In this document: positions 8,538 to 17,225 of the stretch, one piece after another
Layout of the letters: each line of letters begins with the position of its first letter
Position numbering within the stretch: position 1 is the first letter of the stretch
NCBI RefSeq assembly: GCF_001895025.1
Contig: NZ_BCXI01000025.1
Coordinates: forward strand, 1-56,791
Length of the DNA: 56,791 nucleotides
Source: Rhodococcus zopfii NBRC 100606 = JCM 9919
GTDB lineage: Bacteria > Actinomycetota > Actinomycetes > Mycobacteriales > Mycobacteriaceae
Direction of reading: 5' to 3'
Made by a program: the position numbers and the translations under genes
The notes under the pieces: model-generated
The model's database searches: none
The model's input: the letters and a program-made list of their open reading frames with translations, nothing else
What the model was told of the DNA's origin: nothing

Positions 8538-9239
8538 TCAGCCCAGGGCGCGGCGCTCGGGGGCGCAGTCTATCGACACGATCGCGGCAAGGCCGCGGGC
8601 CATCACCCTGGCCGCCTCCGTGAACAGGTGCTCGTGGACCCGGTAGCCGATGAGGCGGTGAGCCTGCTCCCGATCCAGGCCGAACCAGTTCATGACCGTC
8701 TCCACGCCGTGAGGCGTCAGTCGCCACAGCTTGTCGGCGTCCTTGACCAGGGCGTCATTGAGCGAGAGGGCCGTGAGCCGGGTGTCGTGTCCGTCGATGA
8801 TGGTCACGATCTCGTCGATCCGGTGCTGTTCGAAACCGAGGTCGGTCAGGACCTCGGTGGCGATCCTCGCGCCCTCCTTCTCGTGCGTGATCACGACATC
8901 ATGACGCCCGGCACCCGGCTCGATCGCCTCGAGTACATCGCCGGGAGGGACCTGGGACCAGCCCGTGTCGTGGAGCAGGATCGCAGGCAGCACGATCTCC
9001 GGGTCCGCGTCCGGATGCAGGTCCACCAGGGCGCGGGCGAGGCCGTAGGCGTAGACGGTGTGGCTGTCGTTGCTGCGGACGTCGAGGAACCGCGCGGCGC
9101 GCTCCCAGATTTCCCGGTCCTCTTCCCGGAGATGAACGAGACCGCTCACCTCGCTCGCAGGTGGAAGCTTGTCGACCGTGGATCGGCCCAGGGCATTCGA
9201 AGTCGGCAGAAAGTTAGGGATCACAGCTAATTGAGACAT
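8538..9239 (-). CDS. HD-domain metal-dependent hydrolase (copy 2, first gene of the operon)
   Basis: A 233-residue paralogue of the protein at 350-1021. It shares the order SNDSHTVYAYGLARAL, LLHDTGW, THEKEGARIA, IDGHDT and DALVKDADKLWRL. All HD metal ligands visible in copy 1 are also present here, so both should be active. It opens the minus-strand operon, with an operator-like repeat just upstream at 9266-9284, and is followed 3 nt later by the IclR gene. The two copies differ widely outside the motifs, which suggests different steps or substrates. Confidence 0.8.
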   Translation of the reverse strand: MSQLAVIPNFLPTSNALGRSTVDKLPPASEVSGLVHLREEDREIWERAARFLDVRSNDSHTVYAYGLARALVDLHPDADPEIVLPAILLHDTGWSQVPPGDVLEAIEPGAGRHDVVITHEKEGARIATEVLTDLGFEQHRIDEIVTIIDGHDTRLTALSLNDALVKDADKLWRLTPHGVETVMNWFGLDREQAHRLIGYRVHEHLFTEAARVMARGLAAIVSIDCAPERRALG

Positions 9240-9265
9240 GGATCACACGGCTCTGTCCAGTAGAG

Positions 9266-9284
9266 GTTTCCGGTGAACGGAAAC
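9266..9284. promoter_or_regulatory. probable IclR operator 1
   Basis: GTTTCCGGTGAACGGAAAC is a 6-bp inverted repeat (GTTTCC/GGAAAC) around a 7-nt spacer, 27 nt upstream of the first gene of the P450/dikinase operon. A near copy lies at 7711-7729. Two copies in the two upstream regions of one operon containing an IclR gene suggest that IclR binds here. The region 9240-9419 otherwise holds only the divergent promoters. Confidence 0.65.
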
Positions 9285-9419
9285 GGTCGACTGTGCCCGA
9301 GGCGGAGAACGGGTCCCCGTCGATGGACTTCACCCACGCCTGACCGGCTTCCCGTGTAACGAGGTGGTGTGGTCCGGCGACAGTCCACGGACCCACCCCC
9401 GTGCCCAGGAGTACCTCGA

Positions 9420-10415
9420 GTGACCGGCCTATCGACGACCTTGAACCGTGGCGGCCGGCTCGTTGCCGTCGTCGCCGCGATTGCGACCGTCACGGGATGC
9501 GGCGCGACCGCGGACCCCACGACTGGGACAGTTTCCCGGTCGGCGCCGGCCACCGCCACCGCCACAGCCACGGCCGCCCCCGCACCCACCGAACCCGGCG
9601 CGCGGGCGAGCGGTTCGTCGACGTCGGAGGCGTCGGCTGCGCTTGCGGTCTTCGCGGAACTCCCGATCAAGGGCCGTGCCCCGAAGACCGGATACGACCG
9701 CGAGTTGTTCGGTCAGGCGTGGAGTGACGACGTCGGCGTCGCCGGCGGCCACAACGGCTGCGACACCCGCAACGACATCCTGCGCCGCGACCTCGTCGAT
9801 ATCGAGTTCAAACCGGGCACCCGCGATTGCGTCGTCCTGTCCGGCACCCTGCACGACGCCTATACCGGCGCGACCATTCCGTTCACCCGCGGTCAGGACA
9901 CATCCGAGGCCGTGCAGATCGACCACGTCGTCGCGTTGTCGGACGCCTGGCAGAAGGGCGCGCAGCAACTCGACGCGCAGACCCGCGCGGACTTCGCGAA
10001 CGATCCGCGCAATCTCCAGGCCGTCGACGGCCCGACGAACCAGCGCAAGGGTGACGGCGATGCCGCCACCTGGCTGCCGCCGAACCGCGCCTACCGCTGC
10101 ACCTATGTGGCGCGGCAGGTCCAGGTGAAGGCGGCGTACGGGTTGTGGGTGACGCAGGCCGAGCACGACGCGATCGTCCGGGTACTGACCGAGTGCGGCG
10201 GAGTCGCGACCGAGGCGGTTCCGACGCAGGCCCCGGAGGCCGGCATCCCGGCGACGACGCGCGAGCCCGCGCCGGCCGTCCCGCAGGACGGGGCGCCGGT
10301 GTACTTCGAGAACTGCGCGGCGGCCCGTGCGGCCGGCGCCGCACCCCTGTATGCCGGACAGCCCGGTTACCGTCCGGAGATGGACGGCGACCGCGACGGC
10401 ATTGCCTGCGAATAG
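9420..10415 (+). CDS. secreted HNH nuclease-like lipoprotein with Excalibur domain
   Basis: A 331-residue exported protein. The GTG at 9420 is preceded by AGGAG with an 8-nt gap. The signal sequence ends in a lipobox, AIATVTGC, so Cys is probably lipidated. A Thr/Ala/Pro linker follows, then a GmrSD/DUF1524-type HNH region with IDHVVALSDAWQKG, NDPRNLQAVDG and TNQRKGD. At the C-terminus an Excalibur calcium-binding motif ends in DGDRDGIACE. Such proteins are predicted surface nucleases, possibly for DNA uptake or degradation or biofilm use. The gene is transcribed away from the P450 operon and towards the lspA-like gene. Confidence 0.85.
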   Translation: MTGLSTTLNRGGRLVAVVAAIATVTGCGATADPTTGTVSRSAPATATATATAAPAPTEPGARASGSSTSEASAALAVFAELPIKGRAPKTGYDRELFGQAWSDDVGVAGGHNGCDTRNDILRRDLVDIEFKPGTRDCVVLSGTLHDAYTGATIPFTRGQDTSEAVQIDHVVALSDAWQKGAQQLDAQTRADFANDPRNLQAVDGPTNQRKGDGDAATWLPPNRAYRCTYVARQVQVKAAYGLWVTQAEHDAIVRVLTECGGVATEAVPTQAPEAGIPATTREPAPAVPQDGAPVYFENCAAARAAGAAPLYAGQPGYRPEMDGDRDGIACE

Positions 10416-10454
10416 CCGAATTGTGTTGTTGCCAAGCAGATTTCGTTTCAGTGC

Positions 10455-11009
10455 TCAGCCTGGAGCGGCGGCTGTGTCCGGACGTGTCTGCATGCCCAGC
10501 AGGGTCAGGATCGCCAGGAACGCCGCGCCGCCGACGATGGCGATGTCGGCGACATTGCCGATGAACCACTTGTTGTAGGCGATGAAATCGACGACCTGCC
10601 CGCGAGCGAACCCCGGCGCGCGGAGCAGGCGATCACCCAGGTGGCTCGTGACGCCGCCCAGCAGCACCCCGACGCCGACCGTCCATGCCCCGGTGAGGGG
10701 CCGCGTCGCCATCACGGTGAGGGCGACGACGGCGAGGCCCGCGAACACCGTCAGCACCCAGGTGTGTTCGGCGCCGAGCCCGAAGGCCGCGCCGGAGTTG
10801 TACACGAGCCGCCATTCGAGGATCTCGCCCACGACGGGCGTCGTCCGACCCGGAACCAGGGCCGACTCCGCCCACCACTTGGAGAGCTGGTCCGCGGCGA
10901 TCACACCCGCGGCCAACGCGAGAATCCAGGGCAGAAAGCGGGATGTCGACGGCACGGCGTCATCGTTCCCGATCGGCGGCGCGAATGCGAGGGCAGGGTG
11001 CTTCGTCAT
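10455..11009 (-). CDS. lspA: lipoprotein signal peptidase II, divergent copy
   Basis: A 184-residue membrane aspartyl protease with four likely transmembrane helices. It contains ADQLSKWWAE, LVYNSGAAFGLG, GDRLLRAPGFARGQVVDFI and GNVADIAIVGG. The two catalytic Asp residues (in GDR and VAD) are kept, but the usual GNxxDR motif reads SHLGDR, so its Asn is replaced. I chose the ATG at 11009; a longer frame reaches 11267 without support. There is no rluD-like partner. The convergent neighbour is a predicted lipoprotein, which needs Lgt and LspA processing. It is probably a second, specialised LspA. Confidence 0.85.
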   Translation of the reverse strand: MTKHPALAFAPPIGNDDAVPSTSRFLPWILALAAGVIAADQLSKWWAESALVPGRTTPVVGEILEWRLVYNSGAAFGLGAEHTWVLTVFAGLAVVALTVMATRPLTGAWTVGVGVLLGGVTSHLGDRLLRAPGFARGQVVDFIAYNKWFIGNVADIAIVGGAAFLAILTLLGMQTRPDTAAAPG

Positions 11010-12181
11010 GTCACGAGGTCCTCGTAGGGTTCCGGCGTGGACAGCAGCGAACTGACCGTGGCGCCCTTGGAACACCATGCGGGCGAGCGGGGCCGATGCC
11101 CGCGCTGTGCGGGTGCGCCGTCGCCTGCGTGAGGTGGACGCGGACCTGCCGTGACCGAAGGCCAACGAGACCGGCTCCCGGACGGAGGCCATGTGTTCGT
11201 GCGCGGCCACCGCGACCACAACAGGGTCTTCCGCCGGTGCGGATGAGACGTGATGTCGTATCCCCAATCCGTACCTGCATCGACCACCTGAGGCGCCGGA
11301 TCATCAGCAATCATCTGCGGCGTAGTGTTAGCTCGACGCTGCGCCGGACCGTCGCCGGCCTGTTGCTCGCCGAACAGCTCTACCGCACCGAGCGCACCGC
11401 CCGCGTGGTGCTCGTCGCCGAGGACGAGGTGAGGCTCACCGCCCGGATGCACACCCCCTGCGGCTGCCTGGTGCGACCACCCGCATCCGGCTGCCGTAGG
11501 CCCGCCGTCATCGAGCAGTGGGCCCCGCCACTGAACCTGGACCATGCCGGCGACCGGTGGGTGGCCGAGTGGGCTGTTCGGTCGCCGTGATGCGATGCTG
11601 CACTTCTACGACTCCGACCAGGCGTTCCTGACCACCTCCGGAGGCTGGTTCTATTCACAGAAGGCCCCGTCCGGACCGCTCGGGAATAGAGCGATTCGAA
11701 TCGACTCATATCGATGGGCCGTGGTACGAGTTCACCGCGGTATGGGTGACCTGACCCTGGGCCGACGGATGGCCGCGGTGCGTCGTGTGGGGTGCACGGT
11801 TCTGTGTCTGGTCGACACCTGAATGGGACTGGGCGGCAGGTGCGCTCCATGCCGAGCTCGACGACGAAACGATCAATGACCTCCAGCAGGTGCTGCACCC
11901 ACAGGAGCCGGTCGATCGGCAACGCCTAATCGGCAAGAACGGGCGTCGCCAGGGATATCGGCGATAGCGGCTCCGACGCGCACAACAGAGGTAACAGAAC
12001 TCGTGTGACTGTCTCGACGCGAGACACGCATCGAACCCATTCTCTCTCGGACTGCCGAGAACAGGACCGGAACCACCGTTTTGTCGGCTGTTAACGAAAC
12101 GTGGGCGTAGGCGCCAGCCAATCGGGTCGATACGCGCGCTGCGAATATCGGCAGCCAGCCCTCCGCATCCGCGATGGATAC
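11010..12181. other. 1.2-kb stretch without a supported gene
   Basis: All six frames are interrupted or show atypical composition, and none gives a recognisable domain. The plus frame ending at 11590 (LLLAEQLYRTERTARVVLVA) and the one ending at 11822 (MLHFYDSDQAFLTTSGGW) look faintly protein-like and may be remnants. The part from about 11640 to 12180 looks lower in GC than its surroundings. No transposase, terminal repeats or tRNA was seen. Confidence 0.5.
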
Positions 12182-12775
12182 TCAATCGGTGATGACGGAT
12201 TCGAGCCAGCGCGTCGCACGGGTCAGCGCCAGCTCACGATCGTCGGTGTAGACAGCCGGCCATTGGATCCCGGCCGTAGCGATGCGGTCGAGGATGTCGC
12301 CGGCTCCGACGAGTTCGTCTCGGATGAGAGCGGAGACGAACTCGTGGTCCTTGGTCCGACCGGCAATACTCTTGGCGACACACAGGTCCACCGGGTCGAG
12401 ACACAAGCCGGTTCGTCCGTACTTTGCGCCGGATCCATCGTCGGCAGTGAAGTGAACGAGTCGGTTCTCCCATTCGTTCGGCAGCACCACGGTGTCCTTG
12501 TGGATGCCTTCGACATAGACCCCGTGCAGGTCGTGGAAGGGTGAGTCCTCCCCGACGAAGACATCCAGGACGCTGAGCTTGTCTTCGAGGTCGATCCCGG
12601 TCACGAATGCGCTACCAGGCGTGATGTCCACCTCGCGCGACATGGTTGCTTCCATGGGGAGTGCCGAGTCGTCGTAGCTCCCGAGGATGGACTGCGAGCC
12701 GAAGACCACGACGTACGGTTCGTCGAGATAGGCACACGCGGTCCTGATTGCCTGTGCGAACTGTTCGCGGTTCAC
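12182..12775 (-). CDS. DUF6036-like nucleotidyltransferase (possible toxin)
   Basis: A 197-residue protein with an N-terminal nucleotidyltransferase signature: VVVFGSQSILGSYDD, followed 16 residues later by MSREVDITP, giving the GS...DxD-like pattern of minimal nucleotidyltransferases. The remainder, with CLDPVDLCVAKSIAGRTKDH, resembles DUF6036/AbiEii-related proteins. The GTG at 12775 overlaps the stop of the 110-residue upstream gene (GTGA), so the two are translationally coupled. Small-gene-then-nucleotidyltransferase is the layout of AbiE/MenAT-type toxin-antitoxin pairs. The toxin role is inferred; a housekeeping tRNA- or nucleotide-modifying role is not excluded. Confidence 0.65.
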   Translation of the reverse strand: MNREQFAQAIRTACAYLDEPYVVVFGSQSILGSYDDSALPMEATMSREVDITPGSAFVTGIDLEDKLSVLDVFVGEDSPFHDLHGVYVEGIHKDTVVLPNEWENRLVHFTADDGSGAKYGRTGLCLDPVDLCVAKSIAGRTKDHEFVSALIRDELVGAGDILDRIATAGIQWPAVYTDDRELALTRATRWLESVITD

Positions 12776-13104
12776 GCCGCGTGGTGTCGCACGGTGTCGA
12801 GAACGTCGAGGCGCTCGGACTCGGTCAACAGAACGGTCAGGGGCGACAGATTCCGCATCTCCTGCCCCACCTCGTCGTCGGAGAGCACCACTCGGCGGAT
12901 CGTGTCGATATCCCCGGTTCGCAGGAGCTGGTCCCAACGCTCCACATACTCGGTCATGGACTTGCCGCGGACCTGCTCACGGATCCTGTCCAGGTTCCGG
13001 TGAATCTGGTCGGTGTCCACCGGCAGATGCTCACGTTCGATCTTGTTCAGGACCGCGGTTTGCATGAGCTTCTGCCGGATGACCTTCCTCGGTACGACGG
13101 ACAT
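12772..13104 (-). CDS. small protein upstream of the nucleotidyltransferase (possible antitoxin)
   Basis: A 110-residue, highly charged and mostly helical protein that I do not recognise. The ATG at 13104 is chosen over the upstream Met codons because GAGGGGAG lies 5 nt before it. It contains a basic start (VPRKVIRQKLMQTAVLNKIE) and an acidic, Leu-rich C-terminal half. Its stop overlaps the nucleotidyltransferase start, so the two products are probably made together. By position it would be the antitoxin; no helix-turn-helix is obvious. Confidence 0.6.
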   Translation of the reverse strand: MSVVPRKVIRQKLMQTAVLNKIEREHLPVDTDQIHRNLDRIREQVRGKSMTEYVERWDQLLRTGDIDTIRRVVLSDDEVGQEMRNLSPLTVLLTESERLDVLDTVRHHAA

Positions 13105-13416
13105 CTCAACTCCCCTCATGCTCGACACCATAGGCGCGTTGACCTGCCGAATTGGCCGCTATCAGTGTAAGGGACGTGGTGACCGACCACATCCGACTAC
13201 GCCCAGCTCGCGGGGGGTGCGCAGTACCGCAAGCGGCGGCTGGTAGATCGCGTTCCGAATGGCTGAGGGCGAGACCGGGCGGGGCATCGTGATCAAGGAC
13301 GCCAAGCCGGCGATCGTTCCGGTCGGGCCATCCGCCGGGGAGCTCGAGCCATCGGCACGCCCGACCGGGCCTGGCATGTCGGGCGTTTTCGTTCCTGTCC
13401 GTCGCCGCTGGACAGG

Positions 13417-13440
13417 TGCCGGGCTCTCGAGAGCCCGGCA
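13417..13440. repeat. 24-bp perfect palindrome
   Basis: Both arms read TGCCGGGCTCTC and meet at the central TCGA without a loop. It lies in the non-coding or decayed stretch between the nucleotidyltransferase pair and the phospholipase D remnant. The stretch 13105-13470 holds no other supported feature. It could be a protein-binding palindrome or a cruciform-forming site; a terminator role is weak because no T-run follows. Confidence 0.6.
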
Positions 13441-13469
13441 GTTACAGGGGGCGGAGTCGTTAGGTACCT

Positions 13470-14409
13470 CGATCCCCCATAGTGCGAGGAGCCCGCATCC
13501 GATCCCGTCGACATCGGTGACGCTGCCTTCGCGCCATCCCCCGTTGTCCTCGATCGTTGATTGCAGAGGTCCGAGGGTCACATCGAGCTGATCCCACGGG
13601 ACCCAGTCGTTGATGTCGCCCGAGCGTATCGGTCGACTTGGTATCGACATCCACTGCCACGCGGCAGAGCCTTCGGTGCGATCACCCGGGTGGTTCGATG
13701 CCCTGTTTGTCTATGACGAACAGCACTGTCCCCACGTCGTATCCGGGGTCCTCCTTGTCGAGGATGAGCCAGTCGACGCCGATCGACGGGTCACGGTGTG
13801 TCTTGCGGACGTCCCCGTTCGCCTTTCGGTCATCTCGGGTGTGATGGTGTGGGCTCCATTCATTGAGTGCGAATCCGGCGGTGAAGTCCTGGATCAGGCC
13901 CTCCGGATACTGGTTCACGCCGGGAACGGCGCGGCGGGGATCGTTCGATTCGCCCTCGTCCCACAGTTTCTGCAACCGTGGTAGGTCGGCTGCGGTGACC
14001 TGTTTGCTCTCGTCGGCCAGCCCCTCGACGAACTCGCGAAGCTGATCGATGATGTCCTGGCTGTCGGTGATGATGCTCGCTTCCAGCGCCAGATCCCGGG
14101 AGTGGGCGGATGCATTCGCCGAACCGATCAACGCCGCCGTCGGTGTCGCGATCACATTGGCGTGCAGGTCGCGTTCGCTGTAACCCGTACTCCTGCCCGG
14201 AGATACGCATCGATCGCTTCCGGGCACGTCGAGCGCGACCGCACCGCCGAATCGGACGCGTTCACCACGAGCATGTCTCCCCTGCGCAACGGCAGCATCT
14301 CCGGCGCCGCTGCCCCGAGAAATGCAATGGCCGCGTGGCGCGGCCGGGCCGCCGTGACCACGTCCTTGATCGAGCCTCACGTCGACGGGTCCACGAACTC
14401 CAAACGCAT
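13470..14409 (-). pseudogene. decayed phospholipase D-like phosphodiesterase gene
   Basis: Minus-strand fragments join into one protein only if defects are repaired. From the ATG at 14409 (MRLEFVDPST) an in-frame TGA at 14377-14379 stands where Trp is likely. The frame continues with VVTAARPRHAAIAFLGAA to AYLRAGVRV. A one-base shift near 14180 then leads to SERDLHANVIATPTAALIGS, a PLD-type HxN...GSANAS segment. A second shift after 13682 leads to GDINDWVPWDQLDVTLG and GCGLLALWGIEV. The left end is uncertain. The three separate lesions make sequencing error unlikely as the sole cause. Such PLD-like proteins often belong to defence or mobile elements. Confidence 0.65.
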
Positions 14410-14733
14410 CCGGGATTGAAGCGGGCCTGCGCGTTGCCGCTCGTACGCCGTGCCGTCATGTGCGAGAGTCGCACCCGCGGGCGGCATGGCTGTCGCTCGA
14501 CAGCTGGCACCTGTCGAATCGCGATCGTGAGTTCGTCGCCGTGGTCGAAAGGAGCTGCCGACCACCCGCACCCGACCGGTCCGACCGGACGAATCCGCGG
14601 CCACGTACTCGACATCGAGTTCCGGGAAGTTGATGTCGAGTGCTGGGTCGCCCCTCGTCGCTCATGACCGCTGCATCGTCGTGCTGCGGCGTGTCCGATC
14701 CTCTCGGCATGGGGAGGAGGCCACGATGGCGTC

Positions 14734-15123
14734 ATGGAGACCGAGCCGCGACTTCACCTGACCGCAAGCGGTCCGGTCGACGACCCCGTCCTTCCCGATG
14801 ACTGGCAGCCATCCGACGACGCGATGCTCGCTCTGTCGATCGCCCTCGACATCGATGTGAACGCTGCGACGGTGCAGTTCCTCGACCGGTACCGGGGCCG
14901 GCGCTTGTCGGAGGCAACCCCGGTCGGTGCGCCGAAGACGTCGTGGCTCGGCCTGTGGTGTATTGCCCTGGTCCTCGAGGACGGCCGCCGCCAGGAGGTG
15001 TTCCGCCGGCAGCTACGGGCGACCAAGGAGCAGATCGACGCAGCCCGGGAGATCGGTGAGCAGCTTGCTTCGTCGCCGGCGCAGACCGGTGCACTGTGGC
15101 TGGTGCCCCGCCGAGATCGGTGA
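14734..15123 (+). CDS. hypothetical protein, 129 aa
   Basis: A small soluble protein that I do not recognise, with ordinary codon use for this genome and no signal peptide or membrane segment. It contains ALDIDVNAATVQFLDRYRGR and LGLWCIALVLEDGRRQEVF, suggesting an alpha/beta fold, and ends in a basic RRDR. A purine-rich GGGGAGGAGG lies 13 nt before the ATG, a little far for a ribosome site. It is the last gene before the tRNA-Ser. Confidence 0.55.
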   Translation: METEPRLHLTASGPVDDPVLPDDWQPSDDAMLALSIALDIDVNAATVQFLDRYRGRRLSEATPVGAPKTSWLGLWCIALVLEDGRRQEVFRRQLRATKEQIDAAREIGEQLASSPAQTGALWLVPRRDR

Positions 15124-15151
15124 CGTCCCGTTGCACGGCCAGGAACGAAGA

Positions 15152-15189
15152 AACGCCCGTGACCTGCATTTCTGCTGGTCACGGGCGTT
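15152..15189 (-). terminator. terminator of tRNA-Ser (possibly bidirectional)
   Basis: Perfect 13-bp stem AACGCCCGTGACC/GGTCACGGGCGTT with a 12-nt loop. On the minus strand it lies 6 nt past the tRNA end and is followed by the T-rich TTCTTCGTT. It also closes the plus-strand gene at 14734-15123. Confidence 0.75.
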
Positions 15190-15194
15190 CCGTG

Positions 15195-15282
15195 TGGCGG
15201 AGGATAGGGGATTTGAACCCCTGAGGGCGTTAACCCAACCCGCGTTCCAGGCGAGCGCCATAGGCCACTAGGCGAATCCTCC
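15195..15282 (-). tRNA. tRNA-Ser (anticodon GGA)
   Basis: The minus strand folds as a class II tRNA: acceptor stem GGAGGAT/ATCCTCC, anticodon loop CTGGAAC with anticodon GGA (reads UCC/UCU), a long variable arm, and T-loop GGTTCAAATCC. The 3' CCA is encoded (15195-15197). It marks the border between the accessory stretch 9420-15190 and the conserved core, so it is a possible integration site, although no duplicated tRNA end was found in the window. Confidence 0.95.
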
Positions 15283-15364
15283 GTGGGGAAGCATACCGAA
15301 CACTCCGCGATTCTTGCCAAACGAGCAGGTGGTGACGCATTTTGCCGGGGTTGTGCCGGGGTGA

Positions 15365-16831
<1,467 letters not shown>

Positions 16832-16848
16832 GCGAGCTACCGGCTTCC

Positions 16849-16886
16849 ATCCGCCGCCGCACCCCGCCGAGGGTGGGGCGGCGGAT
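16849..16886 (+). terminator. terminator after the aminotransferase
   Basis: ATCCGCCGCC pairs with GGCGGCGGAT and, after one mismatch, CACCC pairs with GGGTG. The loop is 6 nt. It starts 18 nt past the stop codon; the following T-run is weak (GCGTTTCG). Confidence 0.7.
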
Positions 16887-16950
16887 GCGTTTCGGGGGCA
16901 TCGGTCGGGTATGCCGTCCGCGCCCCCGGCGTCCTGTGCGCGGGTTTCCT

Positions 16951-17047
16951 GAGCGAATGTATCGCTGGGTCGATTGAAGGAGACGAACGATACATTCGCT
17001 CGCTCCGGGGAAGCGCTCGCTCCGGGGAAGCGCTCGCTCCGGGCAAG
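16951..17047. repeat. inverted repeat followed by three 17-bp tandem repeats
   Basis: GAGCGAATGTATCG (16951-16964) recurs inverted at 16988-17001 as CGATACATTCGCTC. The right arm runs straight into three copies of CGCTCGCTCCGGGGAAG at 16997-17013, 17014-17030 and 17031-17047; the last copy has one change. It lies in the 394-nt gap 16832-17225, which has no gene. Confidence 0.75.
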
Positions 17048-17059
17048 TTGTGCCCAGGC

Positions 17060-17102
17060 TGTGGACTAACCTGTGGAGAACCGGTGGACCGAGCGTGGAC
17101 AA
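17060..17102. other. cluster of three DnaA-box-like sites
   Basis: On the minus strand TTGTCCACG, TTCTCCACA and TAGTCCACA lie within 43 bp. Each differs by one base from the actinobacterial DnaA box TT(A/G)TCCACA. It follows the tandem repeats and precedes the membrane protein gene. A role in titrating DnaA or in regulating the downstream gene is possible; an origin is unlikely since dnaA and dnaN are not here. Confidence 0.4.
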
Positions 17103-17225
17103 CCCGCGACGTAGTGGGGTTGACCTCGAAAAACGGCCCGAGTGGGTTTTTTTCACAGGAAGTGCCATACTGCCCGATCAGGGTCGCCGCGAGTTCCCGC
17201 GGCGGGTTCGGAAGTGGTGAGTGTG

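Noticed and set aside
11010..12181. Possible insertion sequence in the gene-less stretch
   Set aside because: No transposase motif, terminal inverted repeats or target duplication could be seen.
13259..13591. Plus-strand frame with a stretch faintly like a Phd/YefM antitoxin (GRGIVIKDAKPAIVPV)
   Set aside because: No ribosome site, no toxin partner, the frame runs through the 24-bp palindrome and lies opposite decayed sequence. Resemblance too short.
16996..17047. CRISPR array
   Set aside because: The three 17-bp repeats are directly adjacent without spacers and there are no cas genes in the window.
17060..17102. Chromosomal replication origin
   Set aside because: Only three imperfect boxes, no AT-rich unwinding region, and no dnaA, dnaN or rpmH next to it.
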